DNA of 16,555 nucleotides from Gammaproteobacteria bacterium (GCA_023485185.1 JAMCZP010000359.1:1-16555), one strand, 5' to 3'; shown: positions 7,142 to 15,541, counted from the stretch's first letter. The notes: generated by a model from the letters alone, not told the origin. Translations and numbers: made by a program.

Positions 7142-7648
7142 CTAAAAGCGCACCCCTGCGGTCACCATCATGCCAGCGGTTCCAAACACGATTAGGTCGG
7201 ATTCAAATTGTCCCCACTGCACGCCGATACTAGGCAGCGCGGCGGGGGCAACTTCATAACGATTAAACGGAATTTTGTCACGAAACTCATCTTTATAGCC
7301 GCGTAAGAGCCCGCCAGTTAGCTTTGCGCGCACATTGATACCTTGGCTGGTTTGCCACAAGGGGAATTCCCGGCCCATGTAAACGTACCAAGTGGGTTGA
7401 TCAAAGGAGTTTTTGAACCATGCAGCGCCCGCCAGCCAGCGATCTGGATTGTGCAGTTCGATACTAATAAGATCTTGCTGATTGGTATGTTCAGGATCCG
7501 GACTGAAGTGGCGGGTATAGAGGCTGGTTTGTACCAGTGTGTGATCCCACTCCAGTGCCGGAGGCCAGTCAGTCAATGAAAATGCACTGGCAGGCGCGCT
7601 CATCAGCAGGCCTGCTAGACACCCCATCCATGGGCGTATGCGCAGCAT
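7142..7648 (-). CDS. Putative outer-membrane beta-barrel protein
   Basis: This encodes a protein of about 168 residues. It has a signal peptide (MLRIRPWMG then a hydrophobic core, cleavage likely after APASA at 22) and then alternating aromatic strands ending in GVRF, the C-terminal Phe typical of outer-membrane barrels. Similar small proteins occur in Pseudomonas and Halomonas, often labelled 'sn-glycerol-3-phosphate transporter' without evidence. Landmarks are HNPDRWLAGAAWFKNSFDQP, YMGREFPLW and KIPFNRYEVAPA. A PagP/PagL-like envelope role is possible, but I cannot assign catalytic residues. The start is uncertain: ATG at 7646-7648 (preceded by GGAATCTAAA) gives the cleanest signal peptide, but ATGs at 7660 and 7675 are also in frame. 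It follows hisF by 28 bases and may share its transcript. Confidence 0.72.
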   Translation of the reverse strand: MLRIRPWMGCLAGLLMSAPASAFSLTDWPPALEWDHTLVQTSLYTRHFSPDPEHTNQQDLISIELHNPDRWLAGAAWFKNSFDQPTWYVYMGREFPLWQTSQGINVRAKLTGGLLRGYKDEFRDKIPFNRYEVAPAALPSIGVQWGQFESDLIVFGTAGMMVTAGVRF

Positions 7649-7676
7649 TTTAGATTCCATGTCTATTGGAGGCATT

Positions 7677-8450
7677 TTAAAGGCGCATTTCGATACCGCG
7701 TTCCGCCATATAGCGTTTCGCTTCAGGAATCGTGTACTCGCCAAAGTGGAAAATACTGGCGGCCAATACTGCATCGGCACCGCCTTTCAATACGCCATCG
7801 ACTAGATGGTCCAGATTACCCACGCCGCCTGATGCGATTACGGGAACGCTGACGGCTTCTGAAATCGCATGAGTCACCCCCAGATCAAAACCAATCTTAG
7901 TACCGTCGCGATCCATACTGGTCAGCAGCAGTTCACCCGCGCCAAACTCAACCATTTTCTTCGCCCATTCAACCGCATCTAGGCCCGTTGGGCGTCGACC
8001 GCCATGGGTAAAAATCTCCCAGCGGGGCGTTTCGCCCTCCTTAGAGACCCGTTTGGCGTCGATAGCCACGACAATACACTGGCTACCAAAGCGTTCGGCG
8101 GCTTCACGTACAAAGTCAGGGTTGGTTACCGCTGCGGTATTGATGGAGACTTTATCGGCACCGGCGTTCAACATGGTGCGAATATCGTCACAGCTGCGAA
8201 TGCCACCGCCAACGGTTAGCGGAATAAATACTTCGCCTGCGATGCGCTCCACCATCTCTACCGTGGTGTCGCGATCTTCGTGGCTGGCAGTAATATCGAG
8301 AAAGGTGATTTCGTCAGCGCCCTGCTGGTTATAGCGCTGGGCGATCTCCACCGGGTCGCCGGCATCACGAATACCCACGAAGTTGACGCCTTTGACCACA
8401 CGTCCGGCGTCTACATCTAGGCAGGGGATAATGCGTTTGGTAAGGCTCAT
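7677..8450 (-). CDS. hisF: Imidazole glycerol phosphate synthase, cyclase subunit
   Basis: HisF is the (beta/alpha)8-barrel subunit that joins ammonia from HisH to PRFAR, forming imidazole glycerol phosphate and AICAR. The 257-residue protein is full length, with [12 protein letters not shown] (catalytic Asp12) and VVAIDAKRV (Asp131) at the ends of strands 1 and 5, phosphate-binding LTVGGGIRS (79-86), and the C-terminal [10 protein letters not shown] and AASIFHFGE segments. The start ATG overlaps the hisA stop as ATGA, giving coupled translation. It is the last his gene of the operon and is followed closely by the barrel-protein gene. Confidence 0.97.
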   Translation of the reverse strand: MSLTKRIIPCLDVDAGRVVKGVNFVGIRDAGDPVEIAQRYNQQGADEITFLDITASHEDRDTTVEMVERIAGEVFIPLTVGGGIRSCDDIRTMLNAGADKVSINTAAVTNPDFVREAAERFGSQCIVVAIDAKRVSKEGETPRWEIFTHGGRRPTGLDAVEWAKKMVEFGAGELLLTSMDRDGTKIGFDLGVTHAISEAVSVPVIASGGVGNLDHLVDGVLKGGADAVLAASIFHFGEYTIPEAKRYMAERGIEMRL

Positions 8451-9193
8451 GAAGCGCCTCCCGTGAGTTGGTCGCTCAGCCGCTGTGCTTCGGCGACATC
8501 GAGGCTGCCTTCGTAAATCGCCCGGCCAGTAATTGCCCCTAAGATACCGCTGTCAGCGGCGTTGCAGAGTGCCGTAATGTCATCCAGGTTGGTCACACCA
8601 CCTGAAGCAATCACCGGCAAGCCACCTTCGCGGGCAAGTTGAGCAGTGGCCTCAACGTTAACACCCTGCATCATGCCGTCGCGGGCAATATCGGTGTAAA
8701 CAATGCTGGAAACGCCGTCATTGGCAAAGCGCTTAGCCAATTCGGTGGCTTTGATGGTAGAGACCTCGGCCCAGCCGTCGGTAGCCACATAGCCATCTTT
8801 GGCGTCTAACCCCACAATTACATGACCGGGGAAGGCACGGCACATTTCGCCCACAAAGGCAGGCTCTTTAACGGCCTTGGTGCCAATAATCACATAGGAA
8901 ACACCAGCACTTAAATAGTGCTCAATGGTTTCTGCACTGCGAATGCCGCCACCGATTTGAATCGGCAGGTTGGGGTAGGCACGCGCGATAGCGGTAACGG
9001 CATCGCCATTGACGGGCTTGCCTTCAAAGGCACCGTTCAAGTCCACCAGATGTAGGCGGCGGGCGCCAGCTTCTACCCAGCGTGCAGCCATGGCCACTGG
9101 GTCATCGCCGTAAGAGGTCGCATCTTCCATGCGGCCCTGTTTTAATCGGACGCACTGGCCGTCTTTGAGATCAATAGCGGGAATTACCAACAT
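8447..9193 (-). CDS. hisA: ProFAR isomerase
   Basis: HisA (1-(5-phosphoribosyl)-5-[(5-phosphoribosylamino)methylideneamino]imidazole-4-carboxamide isomerase) carries out the Amadori rearrangement of ProFAR to PRFAR, the substrate of HisHF. The 248 residues form a barrel homologous to HisF. Catalytic Asp8 lies in [10 protein letters not shown] and Asp130 in IVGLDAKDG. Phosphate sites are IQIGGGIRS (about 78-86) and [11 protein letters not shown]. The TGT-ATG start is preceded by GAGAGGATTTTGT, a usable ribosome site, 11 bases after the hisH stop. The stop overlaps hisF by 4 bases. Confidence 0.97.
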   Translation of the reverse strand: MLVIPAIDLKDGQCVRLKQGRMEDATSYGDDPVAMAARWVEAGARRLHLVDLNGAFEGKPVNGDAVTAIARAYPNLPIQIGGGIRSAETIEHYLSAGVSYVIIGTKAVKEPAFVGEMCRAFPGHVIVGLDAKDGYVATDGWAEVSTIKATELAKRFANDGVSSIVYTDIARDGMMQGVNVEATAQLAREGGLPVIASGGVTNLDDITALCNAADSGILGAITGRAIYEGSLDVAEAQRLSDQLTGGAS

Positions 9194-9204
9194 ACAAAAT
9201 CCTC

Positions 9205-9846
9205 TCAGGGCGTCCAGGTAACAAAATTTTCAAGCAGGCGAAGGCCGGCACGGGAGCTCTTTTCCGGGTGGAACTGCACCGCGAAGGTCGCGTCACGGCC
9301 AATCGCTACGTGGGCGCTTACCTTACCGTATTGGGTGGTGCCGAACACCTGGGCATCTTCAGCGGCATTGACGTAATAGCTATGCACGAAGTAGAAGTGC
9401 TCGCGGTTATCAATACCTGCCCATAAGGGGTGGTCATGGTGTTGCTCGACCACGTTCCAACCCATGTGCGGTACCTTCAAACGCTGGTCGTGAGCATCGC
9501 GCATGTCACCGGGAAAACGATCTACACTGCCTTTAAAGAAGCCCAGGCACTCAACGCCACCATTCTCTTCGCTACTCTCTAACAGCATTTGCTGACCCAC
9601 GCAGATACCCAGCAGCGGTTTGGCTTGGCGGGACAAAATATCGTCCACCAATCCGCGTAAGTCGGTGCGTTCAAGTTCGCCCACACAGTCGCGGATCGCT
9701 CCCTGGCCGGGCAACACTAAGCGGGTTGCGCCAAGAATGCGCCGCGGGTCGCGGGTAATGACTACATTCTCATGGGTCACATGCTCCAGCGCTTTGGCCA
9801 CGGAATGAAGATTGCCCATTCCATAGTCGATCACGGCAATGGTCAT
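9205..9846 (-). CDS. hisH: Imidazole glycerol phosphate synthase, glutaminase subunit
   Basis: HisH hydrolyses glutamine and channels ammonia to HisF. The 213-residue class I amidotransferase has DYGMGNLHS at the N-terminus, the nucleophile elbow LGICVGQQ with Cys82, and the triad His/Glu in AVQFHPEKS near residue 194. All three catalytic residues are present, in contrast to the amidotransferase-like protein encoded at 5749-6441. The start ATG follows AAAAGGAGCGCTTC. Between its start and the hisB stop lie about 70 bases in which I see no clear terminator, so it is probably in the same operon. Confidence 0.97.
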   Translation of the reverse strand: MTIAVIDYGMGNLHSVAKALEHVTHENVVITRDPRRILGATRLVLPGQGAIRDCVGELERTDLRGLVDDILSRQAKPLLGICVGQQMLLESSEENGGVECLGFFKGSVDRFPGDMRDAHDQRLKVPHMGWNVVEQHHDHPLWAGIDNREHFYFVHSYYVNAAEDAQVFGTTQYGKVSAHVAIGRDATFAVQFHPEKSSRAGLRLLENFVTWTP

Positions 9847-9916
9847 GAAGCGCTCCTTTTGGATGAGGATATAGTCAAAACGAGGCCCGTTGCATAGCCC
9901 AACGTATCGCGCAGCA

Positions 9917-10510
9917 TTATAAGCTCCCTTTGGTGGAGGGCATTTGACCTACCATCCGCGGGTCTTCCGCCACGGCCATACGCAGCGCCCGTCCAAAGGC
10001 TTTAAAAATTGTTTCGGCCTGATGGTGAGCATTAAAGCCTTTGATGTTGTCGATATGCAGCGACACCCGGGCGTGGTTGACGAAGCCTTGGAAAAACTCC
10101 CAGAACAGCTGAGTGTCCATGCGCCCGATGGTATCGCGGGTGAACTCAACGTTCATATAGAGGCCTGGGCGTCCGGAAAAATCGATCACCACGCGGGAGA
10201 GCGCTTCATCGAGGGGCACATAGGCGTGACCATAGCGGTAAATGCCGCGCTTATCGCCAATGGCTTCAAAAAAAGCTTGGCCTAGCGTAATACCCAGGTC
10301 TTCTACGGTATGGTGGTCATCAATATGCAGGTCGCCAGTGGCGTTGATATCGAGATCAATCATCCCATGGCGGGCAACTTGATCAAGCATATGATCCAGA
10401 AACGGAACACCGGTTTGGCAGCTAAGACGGCCTTCACCGTCGAGATTGACACTGACCTTAATCTGCGTTTCGTTGGTGTCACGGCTAACCGTGGCAATAC
10501 GCGCTGACAT
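9917..10510 (-). CDS. hisB: Imidazoleglycerol-phosphate dehydratase
   Basis: HisB dehydrates imidazole glycerol phosphate to imidazole-acetol phosphate, the substrate of HisC. At 197 residues this is the monofunctional form; E. coli HisB carries an extra N-terminal histidinol-phosphatase domain that is missing here, so that phosphatase must be encoded elsewhere. The family motifs are LDHMLDQ at about 38-44, [10 protein letters not shown] (metal-binding His and Glu at 66-70) and the second half-site [17 protein letters not shown] near residue 160. The ATG follows AGGAGATGCAAC. It is the first gene of hisB-hisH-hisA-hisF and diverges from the PanZ-like gene. Confidence 0.97.
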   Translation of the reverse strand: MSARIATVSRDTNETQIKVSVNLDGEGRLSCQTGVPFLDHMLDQVARHGMIDLDINATGDLHIDDHHTVEDLGITLGQAFFEAIGDKRGIYRYGHAYVPLDEALSRVVIDFSGRPGLYMNVEFTRDTIGRMDTQLFWEFFQGFVNHARVSLHIDNIKGFNAHHQAETIFKAFGRALRMAVAEDPRMVGQMPSTKGSL

Positions 10511-10576
10511 GTTGCATCTCCTGCGCTGAAGCGCACTCTGAGGGGCGGCGGGTGGCTCTCATCAAGCTCTCATCAA

Positions 10577-10595
10577 CTGATCACTGATTGATCAG
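10577..10595. promoter_or_regulatory. Inverted repeat in the hisB leader
   Basis: CTGATCA (10577-10583) and TGATCAG (10589-10595) form a perfect 7-bp inverted repeat with a 5-nt spacer. It lies just downstream of the candidate -10 for hisB, so it could be an operator for a dimeric regulator or a hairpin in the hisB leader RNA. The function is inferred from position only. Confidence 0.4.
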
Positions 10596-10612
10596 CCGGT
10601 GACGAAGCGACC

Positions 10613-10618
10613 ATTATA
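10613..10618 (-). promoter_or_regulatory. Candidate -10 element for the hisB operon
   Basis: The minus strand reads TATAAT exactly, about 103 bases before the hisB start. No good -35 is found 16-18 bases upstream (the best there is AGCGGA), so an activator or a weak -35 would be needed. This is the only strong -10 match in the 207-base hisB to PanZ-like gap. Confidence 0.4.
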
Positions 10619-10658
10619 GTGAATCGGCGCCCTCATCCGCTACAATGCGCGAAATGTA

Positions 10659-10697
10659 GCCGCAATCAATTGCGGCAGAAATAGCAGCCAAGCTGCT
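10659..10697 (+). promoter_or_regulatory. Two tandem hairpins in the leader of the PanZ-like gene
   Basis: GCCGCAA/TTGCGGC (10659-10665 with 10670-10676, loop TCAA) is followed six bases later by AGCAGC/GCTGCT (10683-10688 with 10692-10697, loop CAA) and three T. Both stems are perfect, and they sit 20 bases before the start codon. The second resembles a weak terminator, so an attenuation-like leader is possible. A plain bidirectional terminator or chance are alternatives. Confidence 0.35.
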
Positions 10698-10717
10698 TTG
10701 GTGAAGAGGATTTCAGC

Positions 10718-11203
10718 ATGCCGGTGACACTGCACCATGTCGACCAGGCCCGTTGGGAGGCCGATGAGCAGGTGCGCATAGACCTGGTGCGCATCTATCA
10801 GGATGCGCCTCAAGAGCGAATGCCGACCCCAACGGTTGAGCCGTTTATTGAACAACATTTTAAAGGGCAACACTTTTTTGCCTGCGCGCACTTCAACGAT
10901 AGGCTGCTAGGTGCTGTTGCTGTGCAGGAGGGCGAAGACCGAGCATGGTGGCTCTCTGAATTGTGCGTCCGCAAGACGACACGGCGCCGCGGTGTGGGTT
11001 CGCGCTTAATGGCGCTGCTTGGCGAGCAAGCCAAACAAGAAGGCCGCGTGCTGCGTATAGAAACCTCTTCATTACCATTGGCAGACCGAGTGTTGCTGTC
11101 TAAATTAGGTTATCGACCAATGGCCAATCCAAAAACGCCGGGGCCGGGAATGCCCGCTACCAGCGATTTTGTTGAGTTAGACCCACAAGGGAAAGGATTG
11201 TGA
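10718..11203 (+). CDS. GNAT-family protein, PanZ/PanM-like
   Basis: This 161-residue protein has the GNAT acetyl-CoA-binding loop LCVRKTTRRRGVGSRLMALL (about 87-106). By eye it resembles E. coli PanZ (PanM), the acetyl-CoA sensor that promotes maturation and CoA-dependent feedback of aspartate decarboxylase PanD. Shared points are RIDLVRIY near residue 20, CAHFNDRLLGAVAV, and the VR-x-x-TRRRGVG stretch. It is about 30 residues longer than PanZ, with an insertion before strand 2. The panD gene is not in the window, so a plain N-acetyltransferase remains possible. ATG 10718 follows GAAGAGGATTTCAGC. The stop overlaps the asmA start as GTGA, so the two are probably co-translated. Confidence 0.7.
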   Translation: MPVTLHHVDQARWEADEQVRIDLVRIYQDAPQERMPTPTVEPFIEQHFKGQHFFACAHFNDRLLGAVAVQEGEDRAWWLSELCVRKTTRRRGVGSRLMALLGEQAKQEGRVLRIETSSLPLADRVLLSKLGYRPMANPKTPGPGMPATSDFVELDPQGKGL

Positions 11204-13533
11204 AACAGTTATTACGTATTTTGCTGGCGGCGGTGGGCATTCTTGCCATTGTCGCAGTCGCCGCTGTGGTCTATGTGACCACCTTTCTTGATCCCGAAGA
11301 TTTCAAACCGCGTTTAACGGCCGTAGTGGAAGAGCAAACGGGGCTCAACTTGGCCCTGGAAGGCCCCATTACTTGGTCGTTTTACCCACGCATTGGGGTG
11401 AGTGTTGAACAGGCCCGTGCGTGGTTGCCTGATCAATCCCGGGATAGCGCTGCCTTTGCCGCCATTAACCGTGCAGAAGTCAGCGTGGCATTTGGGCCGC
11501 TATTACGCGGAGAAATTGCTGTTGATGGCCTAACACTGGATGGTATGCGCCTAAATTTAGAGCGCGACGCTGAAGGAGAAGGCAACTGGGAACCTCTGTT
11601 AGAGCGCCTTGCTGAACAGGGCAACGGTGCCGCTGAAACGGTGCTGGCGCCTGCCAGTGCTGGCCCTAATGCTGATGCCGGTAGCTTATCGGTGGTACTC
11701 AATATTGCCAGCGTCGAAGTCAAAAATGCTGATATCCGCTTCCGCGATGTCCAAAGCCAAGCGCTCTGGCGGATGCAGCAACTGAATATATCGGGCAGTA
11801 ACGTTAATCCAGTGCGCGCCTTTCCGCTTAAAGCTATGTTCACGCTCACCAAACACAATCGCCTTGATGCTGAGGTGCTCGAGCGTGCCCCGGATATCAC
11901 TAGCGAGGTAAATCTAGAAACGCGTGTGCGGTTGGGGTTGGAGGAAGAGCTTTTTGTGCTTGAGAATATGGCCCTCACCACACGTACCAACATTAATGCA
12001 GCAAGCGAGCCGCAACAGCTCAGCTTGAAAGCTGCCGAGCTGATAGCGCGTATGGAAGAGCAGCAGCTTTCCATCAGAGAAGGCGTGCTGGAAGCCGGGC
12101 TGCGCAATGCTGAGAATTGGCAAGGCAGCTTGGCGCTGACGCTCGCCTTTGGTTTGGAAGGCGACTGGCAGGCGCAAACCGCACAGCTTAAAGACCTCCA
12201 ACTGACAGGGCCAGACGGCCTGAGAGCGAGTGGACACCTTAACGTTGAACAACTGCGTGACGCCCCGAGCTATCGCGGTCAGCTAACGGCTGCGCCTTTT
12301 ACGCTGCGCCCTTGGCTTGCCCGCGCAGGTATTACTCTGGCTACACAGGGTGAGGCGGCATTAAGTGATGTTGCGATGACCAGCCCGATTGAAGGCGATG
12401 CCGAACAATTTTCACTGCCTAGCCTCTCGCTGGTGGTAGATGAGAGCACCTTTACCGGTGAGCTATCCGCAGCATTAGATGGCACGCGGTTAGCGTTTGA
12501 CTTAGAGGGCGACCGTTTAAATCTTGATCACTATTTACCCAGAGCAGCAATCGCAGAGCAAGCAAACCGAGGGTTTCTGCGTAAAGCCTTCGCTCAAAAT
12601 GGCGAAACACTGCTTCCCCAAGCCTGGCTTAGTGGGTTAGCGCTTGAGGGTGATTTAAGTATCGGTAACTTAGTGCTTGCGGGTCTCACCTTCAATAATC
12701 CAAGTTTGCAATTGCGTGGCGACAACGGCGTCCACCAACTAACCGCATTTGAGTCCGGTTTTTATGAGGGTGAACTCAATGCAACGGGGCAAATTGATGC
12801 TACCGAGTCGATCCTTGAGTGGGCGCTGTCGCCCACGATTAACAACGTGCAAGTAGCGCCTCTTATTGAAGCGATCAGTGAGGAGACCTCACCGCTGCGG
12901 GGCCGGTTTAACTTATCAGGTGATCTCTCCAGCCTTGGAAACAGTCGCGAAGCATTGCTGAGTAATCTCAATGGTGAGCTAACTGCCCGCCTGAACGACG
13001 GTGCTATTTTAGAAACCAATATCTCACAGCAAATGTGCGAGTTAGTTGCCCAGTTAGAAGGCGAGGGCACGTTGCGTGATTGGCCTACAGATACGCGCTT
13101 TGAGCGTTTCGATGGGACATTCCTGGTTCGTAATGGCGTCGTAGAAAGTGATGACCTGTTGATTACCTTGCCGGGCATTGACGTTCAAGGAGAGGGGGAA
13201 CTGAACCTTACCAATCTGAATTTCGATACTCGCGCTAACGCTCGTTTGGTCGATACCGCTGACGCTGCTTGCGAAGTGAATCCACGCCTTGAGCAGTTGC
13301 CGCTCCCGTTGCGCTGCGAAGGCAACTTGAGCAGTGAGCGTGCTGAATGGTGCCGTTTTGATAGAGAGGCTTTCCAGACCGTTGTCGTTGACTTATTACG
13401 TGAAGAGGCCGGTAGCCGTGTAGGTGAAGAGATAGAGGAGCGCTTAGGTGAATCTTTAGACCAGCTAGACGAGCGTTTAGGCGAAGGTGCTGGTCAGCAG
13501 CTTCGTGATGGTCTGCGTAGGTTATTTAACTAA
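11200..13533 (+). CDS. asmA: AsmA family protein
   Basis: AsmA-family proteins are inner-membrane-anchored, large beta-rich periplasmic proteins that influence outer-membrane assembly and phospholipid/lipid transport (TamB/YhdP relatives). This one has 777 residues. There is one N-terminal membrane segment at about 4-28 (LLRILLAAVGILAIVAVAAV), then FLDPEDFKPRLTAVVEEQTG and LEGPITWSFYPRIGVSVEQARA, the typical AsmA opening. A long central beta region follows, then an AsmA_2-like part near residues 560-690 (SPLRGRFNLSGDLSS, NLNGELTARLNDGAI). After that come several Cys (DAACEVNPRL, PLRCEGN) and a charged heptad-like C-terminal helix rich in EERLGE repeats. The start is a GTG overlapping the upstream stop, with AAAGGATT as ribosome site. 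The neighbours asmA, mutY and yggX are conserved in relatives, but no shared function is implied. Confidence 0.9.
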   Translation: MKQLLRILLAAVGILAIVAVAAVVYVTTFLDPEDFKPRLTAVVEEQTGLNLALEGPITWSFYPRIGVSVEQARAWLPDQSRDSAAFAAINRAEVSVAFGPLLRGEIAVDGLTLDGMRLNLERDAEGEGNWEPLLERLAEQGNGAAETVLAPASAGPNADAGSLSVVLNIASVEVKNADIRFRDVQSQALWRMQQLNISGSNVNPVRAFPLKAMFTLTKHNRLDAEVLERAPDITSEVNLETRVRLGLEEELFVLENMALTTRTNINAASEPQQLSLKAAELIARMEEQQLSIREGVLEAGLRNAENWQGSLALTLAFGLEGDWQAQTAQLKDLQLTGPDGLRASGHLNVEQLRDAPSYRGQLTAAPFTLRPWLARAGITLATQGEAALSDVAMTSPIEGDAEQFSLPSLSLVVDESTFTGELSAALDGTRLAFDLEGDRLNLDHYLPRAAIAEQANRGFLRKAFAQNGETLLPQAWLSGLALEGDLSIGNLVLAGLTFNNPSLQLRGDNGVHQLTAFESGFYEGELNATGQIDATESILEWALSPTINNVQVAPLIEAISEETSPLRGRFNLSGDLSSLGNSREALLSNLNGELTARLNDGAILETNISQQMCELVAQLEGEGTLRDWPTDTRFERFDGTFLVRNGVVESDDLLITLPGIDVQGEGELNLTNLNFDTRANARLVDTADAACEVNPRLEQLPLPLRCEGNLSSERAEWCRFDREAFQTVVVDLLREEAGSRVGEEIEERLGESLDQLDERLGEGAGQQLRDGLRRLFN

Positions 13534-13567
13534 GCGTTTTGGTGATGTGAACTGAAGCAGTCAGTAC

Positions 13568-13598
13568 AGCGCCGGCCTAAACGCCGGCGCTTCTGTAT
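13568..13598 (+). terminator. Terminator after asmA
   Basis: AGCGCCGGC (13568-13576) pairs perfectly with GCCGGCGCT (13583-13591), giving a GC-rich 9-bp stem with a 6-nt loop followed by TCTGTATT. It lies about 35 bases after asmA and 24 bases before the mutY start, so mutY may use a promoter inside or after it. Confidence 0.6.
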
Positions 13599-13621
13599 TC
13601 GCGATTTATTAAGGAAGGTAC

Positions 13622-14716
13622 ATGGCTGATATGCCCTCACCACGGCTAGCAGCGGACGAGTTCCAGCGCCGCCTGTTAGAATGGTTTGATCGATATGGCC
13701 GCCACAACCTGCCGTGGCAGTCGCCGCGAAGCGCTTACCGGGTATGGGTGTCGGAAATCATGCTGCAGCAGACTCAGGTTGCCACTGTCATTCCCTATTT
13801 TGAGCGTTTTATGGCGCACTTTCCTACGTTGGAAAGCCTCGCCAAAGCGCCGCAAGATGAAGTGCTTCACTTATGGACAGGGCTTGGCTATTACGCCCGC
13901 GCGCGCAATTTGCATAAGGCTGCACAGGTGGCAGTAGCAGAGCATGGCGGTGAGCTGCCGTGTGAGAGTGTCGACGCGTTAATGACACTGCCCGGTATTG
14001 GACGTTCAACCGCTGGCGCCATTATTGCCCAGAGCACCGGGCAGCGTGCCGCCATTTTAGATGGCAACGTAAAGCGCTCTCTCACCCGGCTGCATGCGGT
14101 AACTGGCTGGCCAGGGAAGCCCGTGGTTGAACAAGCGCTTTGGCTATTGGCTGACTATTATACCCCCTCAACGCGCCTAGCTGATTACACCCAGGCAATA
14201 ATGGATTTTGGCGCCACGCTATGTAAACGCAGCAAGCCCGACTGCCCAAGCTGCCCGTTTAACGATGTCTGTGTAGCCTATGCCCAAGGCGAGCCACAGC
14301 GCTACCCGGAATCAAAGCCGAAAAAGGCGCTGCCTACACGCCAAACAATCATGCTGATGCTTCGCGATCCACAAGGTAGGGTATGGCTAGAGCAGCGTCC
14401 GCCTAGTGGCTTGTGGGGTGGTTTATGGGGCCTGCCGCAGTTTGATACGCACAGTGAGCTCAATGACTGGCTAGAGGCTAACGTCGTTAACCCCGAGTGC
14501 TTAAGTAGGCCGCCTAGCTTTTATCATACCTTTAGCCATTTTCGCTTAGAGATTACCCCGCAGCCGGTGACCTGCGATAGGCTGGGCGGTATTCGCGAAA
14601 GCGGCGTATGGTATGACATCAATCATCCACCTGCGCTGGGCCTTGCAGCCCCGGTAAAAGCGTTGCTCAGCCAGTTAACACCTTTTACCCTCGACCCCAC
14701 TCCAGGGCACGCTTAA
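13622..14716 (+). CDS. mutY: A/G-specific adenine DNA glycosylase
   Basis: MutY removes adenine mispaired with 8-oxoguanine, limiting G:C to T:A mutation. The 364 residues hold a complete set of features. The catalytic Glu45 lies in SEIMLQQTQV. The helix-hairpin-helix motif is LPGIGRSTAGAI at about 123-134, with the catalytic Asp147 in ILDGNVKR. The [4Fe-4S] cluster ligands are Cys201, 208, 211 and 217 with spacing C-X6-C-X2-C-X5-C. A C-terminal MutT-like domain that recognises 8-oxoG has LEQRPPSGLWGGLWGLPQF and YHTFSHFRLEI. ATG 13622 follows AAGGAAGGTAC. yggX follows after 55 bases. Confidence 0.97.
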   Translation: MADMPSPRLAADEFQRRLLEWFDRYGRHNLPWQSPRSAYRVWVSEIMLQQTQVATVIPYFERFMAHFPTLESLAKAPQDEVLHLWTGLGYYARARNLHKAAQVAVAEHGGELPCESVDALMTLPGIGRSTAGAIIAQSTGQRAAILDGNVKRSLTRLHAVTGWPGKPVVEQALWLLADYYTPSTRLADYTQAIMDFGATLCKRSKPDCPSCPFNDVCVAYAQGEPQRYPESKPKKALPTRQTIMLMLRDPQGRVWLEQRPPSGLWGGLWGLPQFDTHSELNDWLEANVVNPECLSRPPSFYHTFSHFRLEITPQPVTCDRLGGIRESGVWYDINHPPALGLAAPVKALLSQLTPFTLDPTPGHA

Positions 14717-14771
14717 GGCGCTTGCGTAGGGGGAAGGTTTTCAAATAGCGTCGTTGAACCAGGAGCATTTT

Positions 14772-15047
14772 ATGAGCAACACCGTTTTTTGCCGTAAGTA
14801 TCAAAAAGAGCTGGAAGCACTGCCGTTTCCACCACTGCCTGGCAAGCAGGGCCAGGAGATTCAGGCCACGGTTTCCAAACCGGCCTGGGAAGCTTGGCAG
14901 TCGTTACAAACCCGACTGATCAATGAAAAACATCTCAACATGCTGGACCCGGAATCACGTGCCTATCTTATGGATCAGATGCAACGCTTCCTAGACAACC
15001 AGGAGACCGATCAAGCCGAAGGCTATGTGCCGCCCGCTCAGGGGTAA
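14772..15047 (+). CDS. yggX: Fe(II)-trafficking/oxidative damage protection protein
   Basis: YggX is a small cytoplasmic protein linked to iron trafficking and protection of labile Fe-S clusters from oxidative damage, which suits its place behind the Fe-S enzyme MutY; the mutY-yggX pair is also found in enterobacteria. The 91 residues begin MSNTVFCRKYQKE with the conserved Cys7, followed by LPFPPLPGKQGQEI, WEAWQ-x-LQTRLINE and a C-terminal YVPP. I chose ATG 14772, preceded by AGGAGCATTTT; an ATG 18 bases upstream lies before this ribosome site. Confidence 0.96.
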   Translation: MSNTVFCRKYQKELEALPFPPLPGKQGQEIQATVSKPAWEAWQSLQTRLINEKHLNMLDPESRAYLMDQMQRFLDNQETDQAEGYVPPAQG

Positions 15048-15051
15048 GAAA

Positions 15052-15116
15052 AGCTGTGATGCATGAGCAACTGACTTGCCATCAGTAGGCCAGAGCACTG
15101 ATAAGACACGTTAGAG
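15052..15116 (+). pseudogene. Degenerate tRNA-Thr copy
   Basis: The 25 bases at 15065-15089 match the anticodon arm and flanks of the intact tRNA-Thr at 15487-15511 at 23 of 25 positions. An AGCT from the D-stem lies 13 bases upstream in both. The 11-mer ACACGTTAGAG, found 20 bases after the real tRNA (15562-15572), recurs at 15106-15116. The T arm and 3' acceptor half appear deleted and the anticodon loop is altered (CTTGCCA instead of CTTGTAA). It is therefore best explained as a duplicated and decayed tRNA-Thr with its downstream flank. Confidence 0.75.
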
Positions 15117-15192
15117 CCATTGGGAGTGACATTGAAAGAGCAGGGCAAAACACCCCTAAGCAACGGTATCGCAAGAAAGTTTCATAAAGGTG

Positions 15193-15221
15193 TTGACGAA
15201 AAGCGGCGATTTTAGTTTAAT
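15193..15221 (+). promoter_or_regulatory. Sigma-70 promoter of the tRNA cluster
   Basis: TTGACG (15193-15198) and TTTAAT (15216-15221) are spaced by exactly 17 bases. Transcription should begin near 15228, about 10 bases before the tRNA-Phe gene. The match and position make it the likely promoter for all three tRNAs. Confidence 0.8.
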
Positions 15222-15237
15222 ACGCACCGTTGGCAGC

Positions 15238-15313
15238 GGCCAGATAGCTCAGTTGGTAGAGCAGGGGATTGAAAATCCCCGTGTCGGCGGTTCGATTCCG
15301 TCTCTGGCCACCA
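15238..15313 (+). tRNA. tRNA-Phe (GAA)
   Basis: This 76-nt cloverleaf has acceptor arms GGCCAGA/TCTGGCC, D-loop AGCTCAGTTGGTAGAGC, anticodon GAA at 15271-15273 in stem GGGGA/TCCCC, a T arm with GGTTCGATTCC, and an encoded CCA end. It decodes UUU and UUC and is the first gene of the cluster. Confidence 0.97.
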
Positions 15314-15318
15314 AACGT

Positions 15319-15393
15319 TGGGGTATCGCCAAGTGGTAAGGCACCGGTTTTTGGTATCGGCATTCCCAGGTTCGAATCCTGGTACCCCAGCCA
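15319..15393 (+). tRNA. tRNA-Gln (TTG)
   Basis: A complete 75-nt tRNA starting TGGGGTA, paired with TACCCCA near the end, with T arm GGTTCGAATCC and encoded CCA. Anticodon TTG lies at 15351-15353 in stem CCGGT/ATCGG. The 5' unpaired-looking T with a 3' A is usual for tRNA-Gln. Its wobble U is a known target of the MnmH modification encoded at 4636-5724. Confidence 0.97.
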
Positions 15394-15397
15394 TTGC

Positions 15398-15415
15398 CAA
15401 CAAGATTTCTTGTTG
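15398..15415 (+). promoter_or_regulatory. Hairpin in the tRNA-Gln/tRNA-Thr spacer
   Basis: CAACAAG (15398-15404) and CTTGTTG (15409-15415) form a perfect 7-bp stem with the loop ATTT, five bases after tRNA-Gln. It may help processing of the tricistronic precursor or act as a weak terminator; there is no T-tract. Confidence 0.4.
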
Positions 15416-15465
15416 ATTGCAAAGCCTAACAGCAAAGCAATCATGTTCTCAAGAAAACGTGAAGC

Positions 15466-15541
<76 letters not shown>

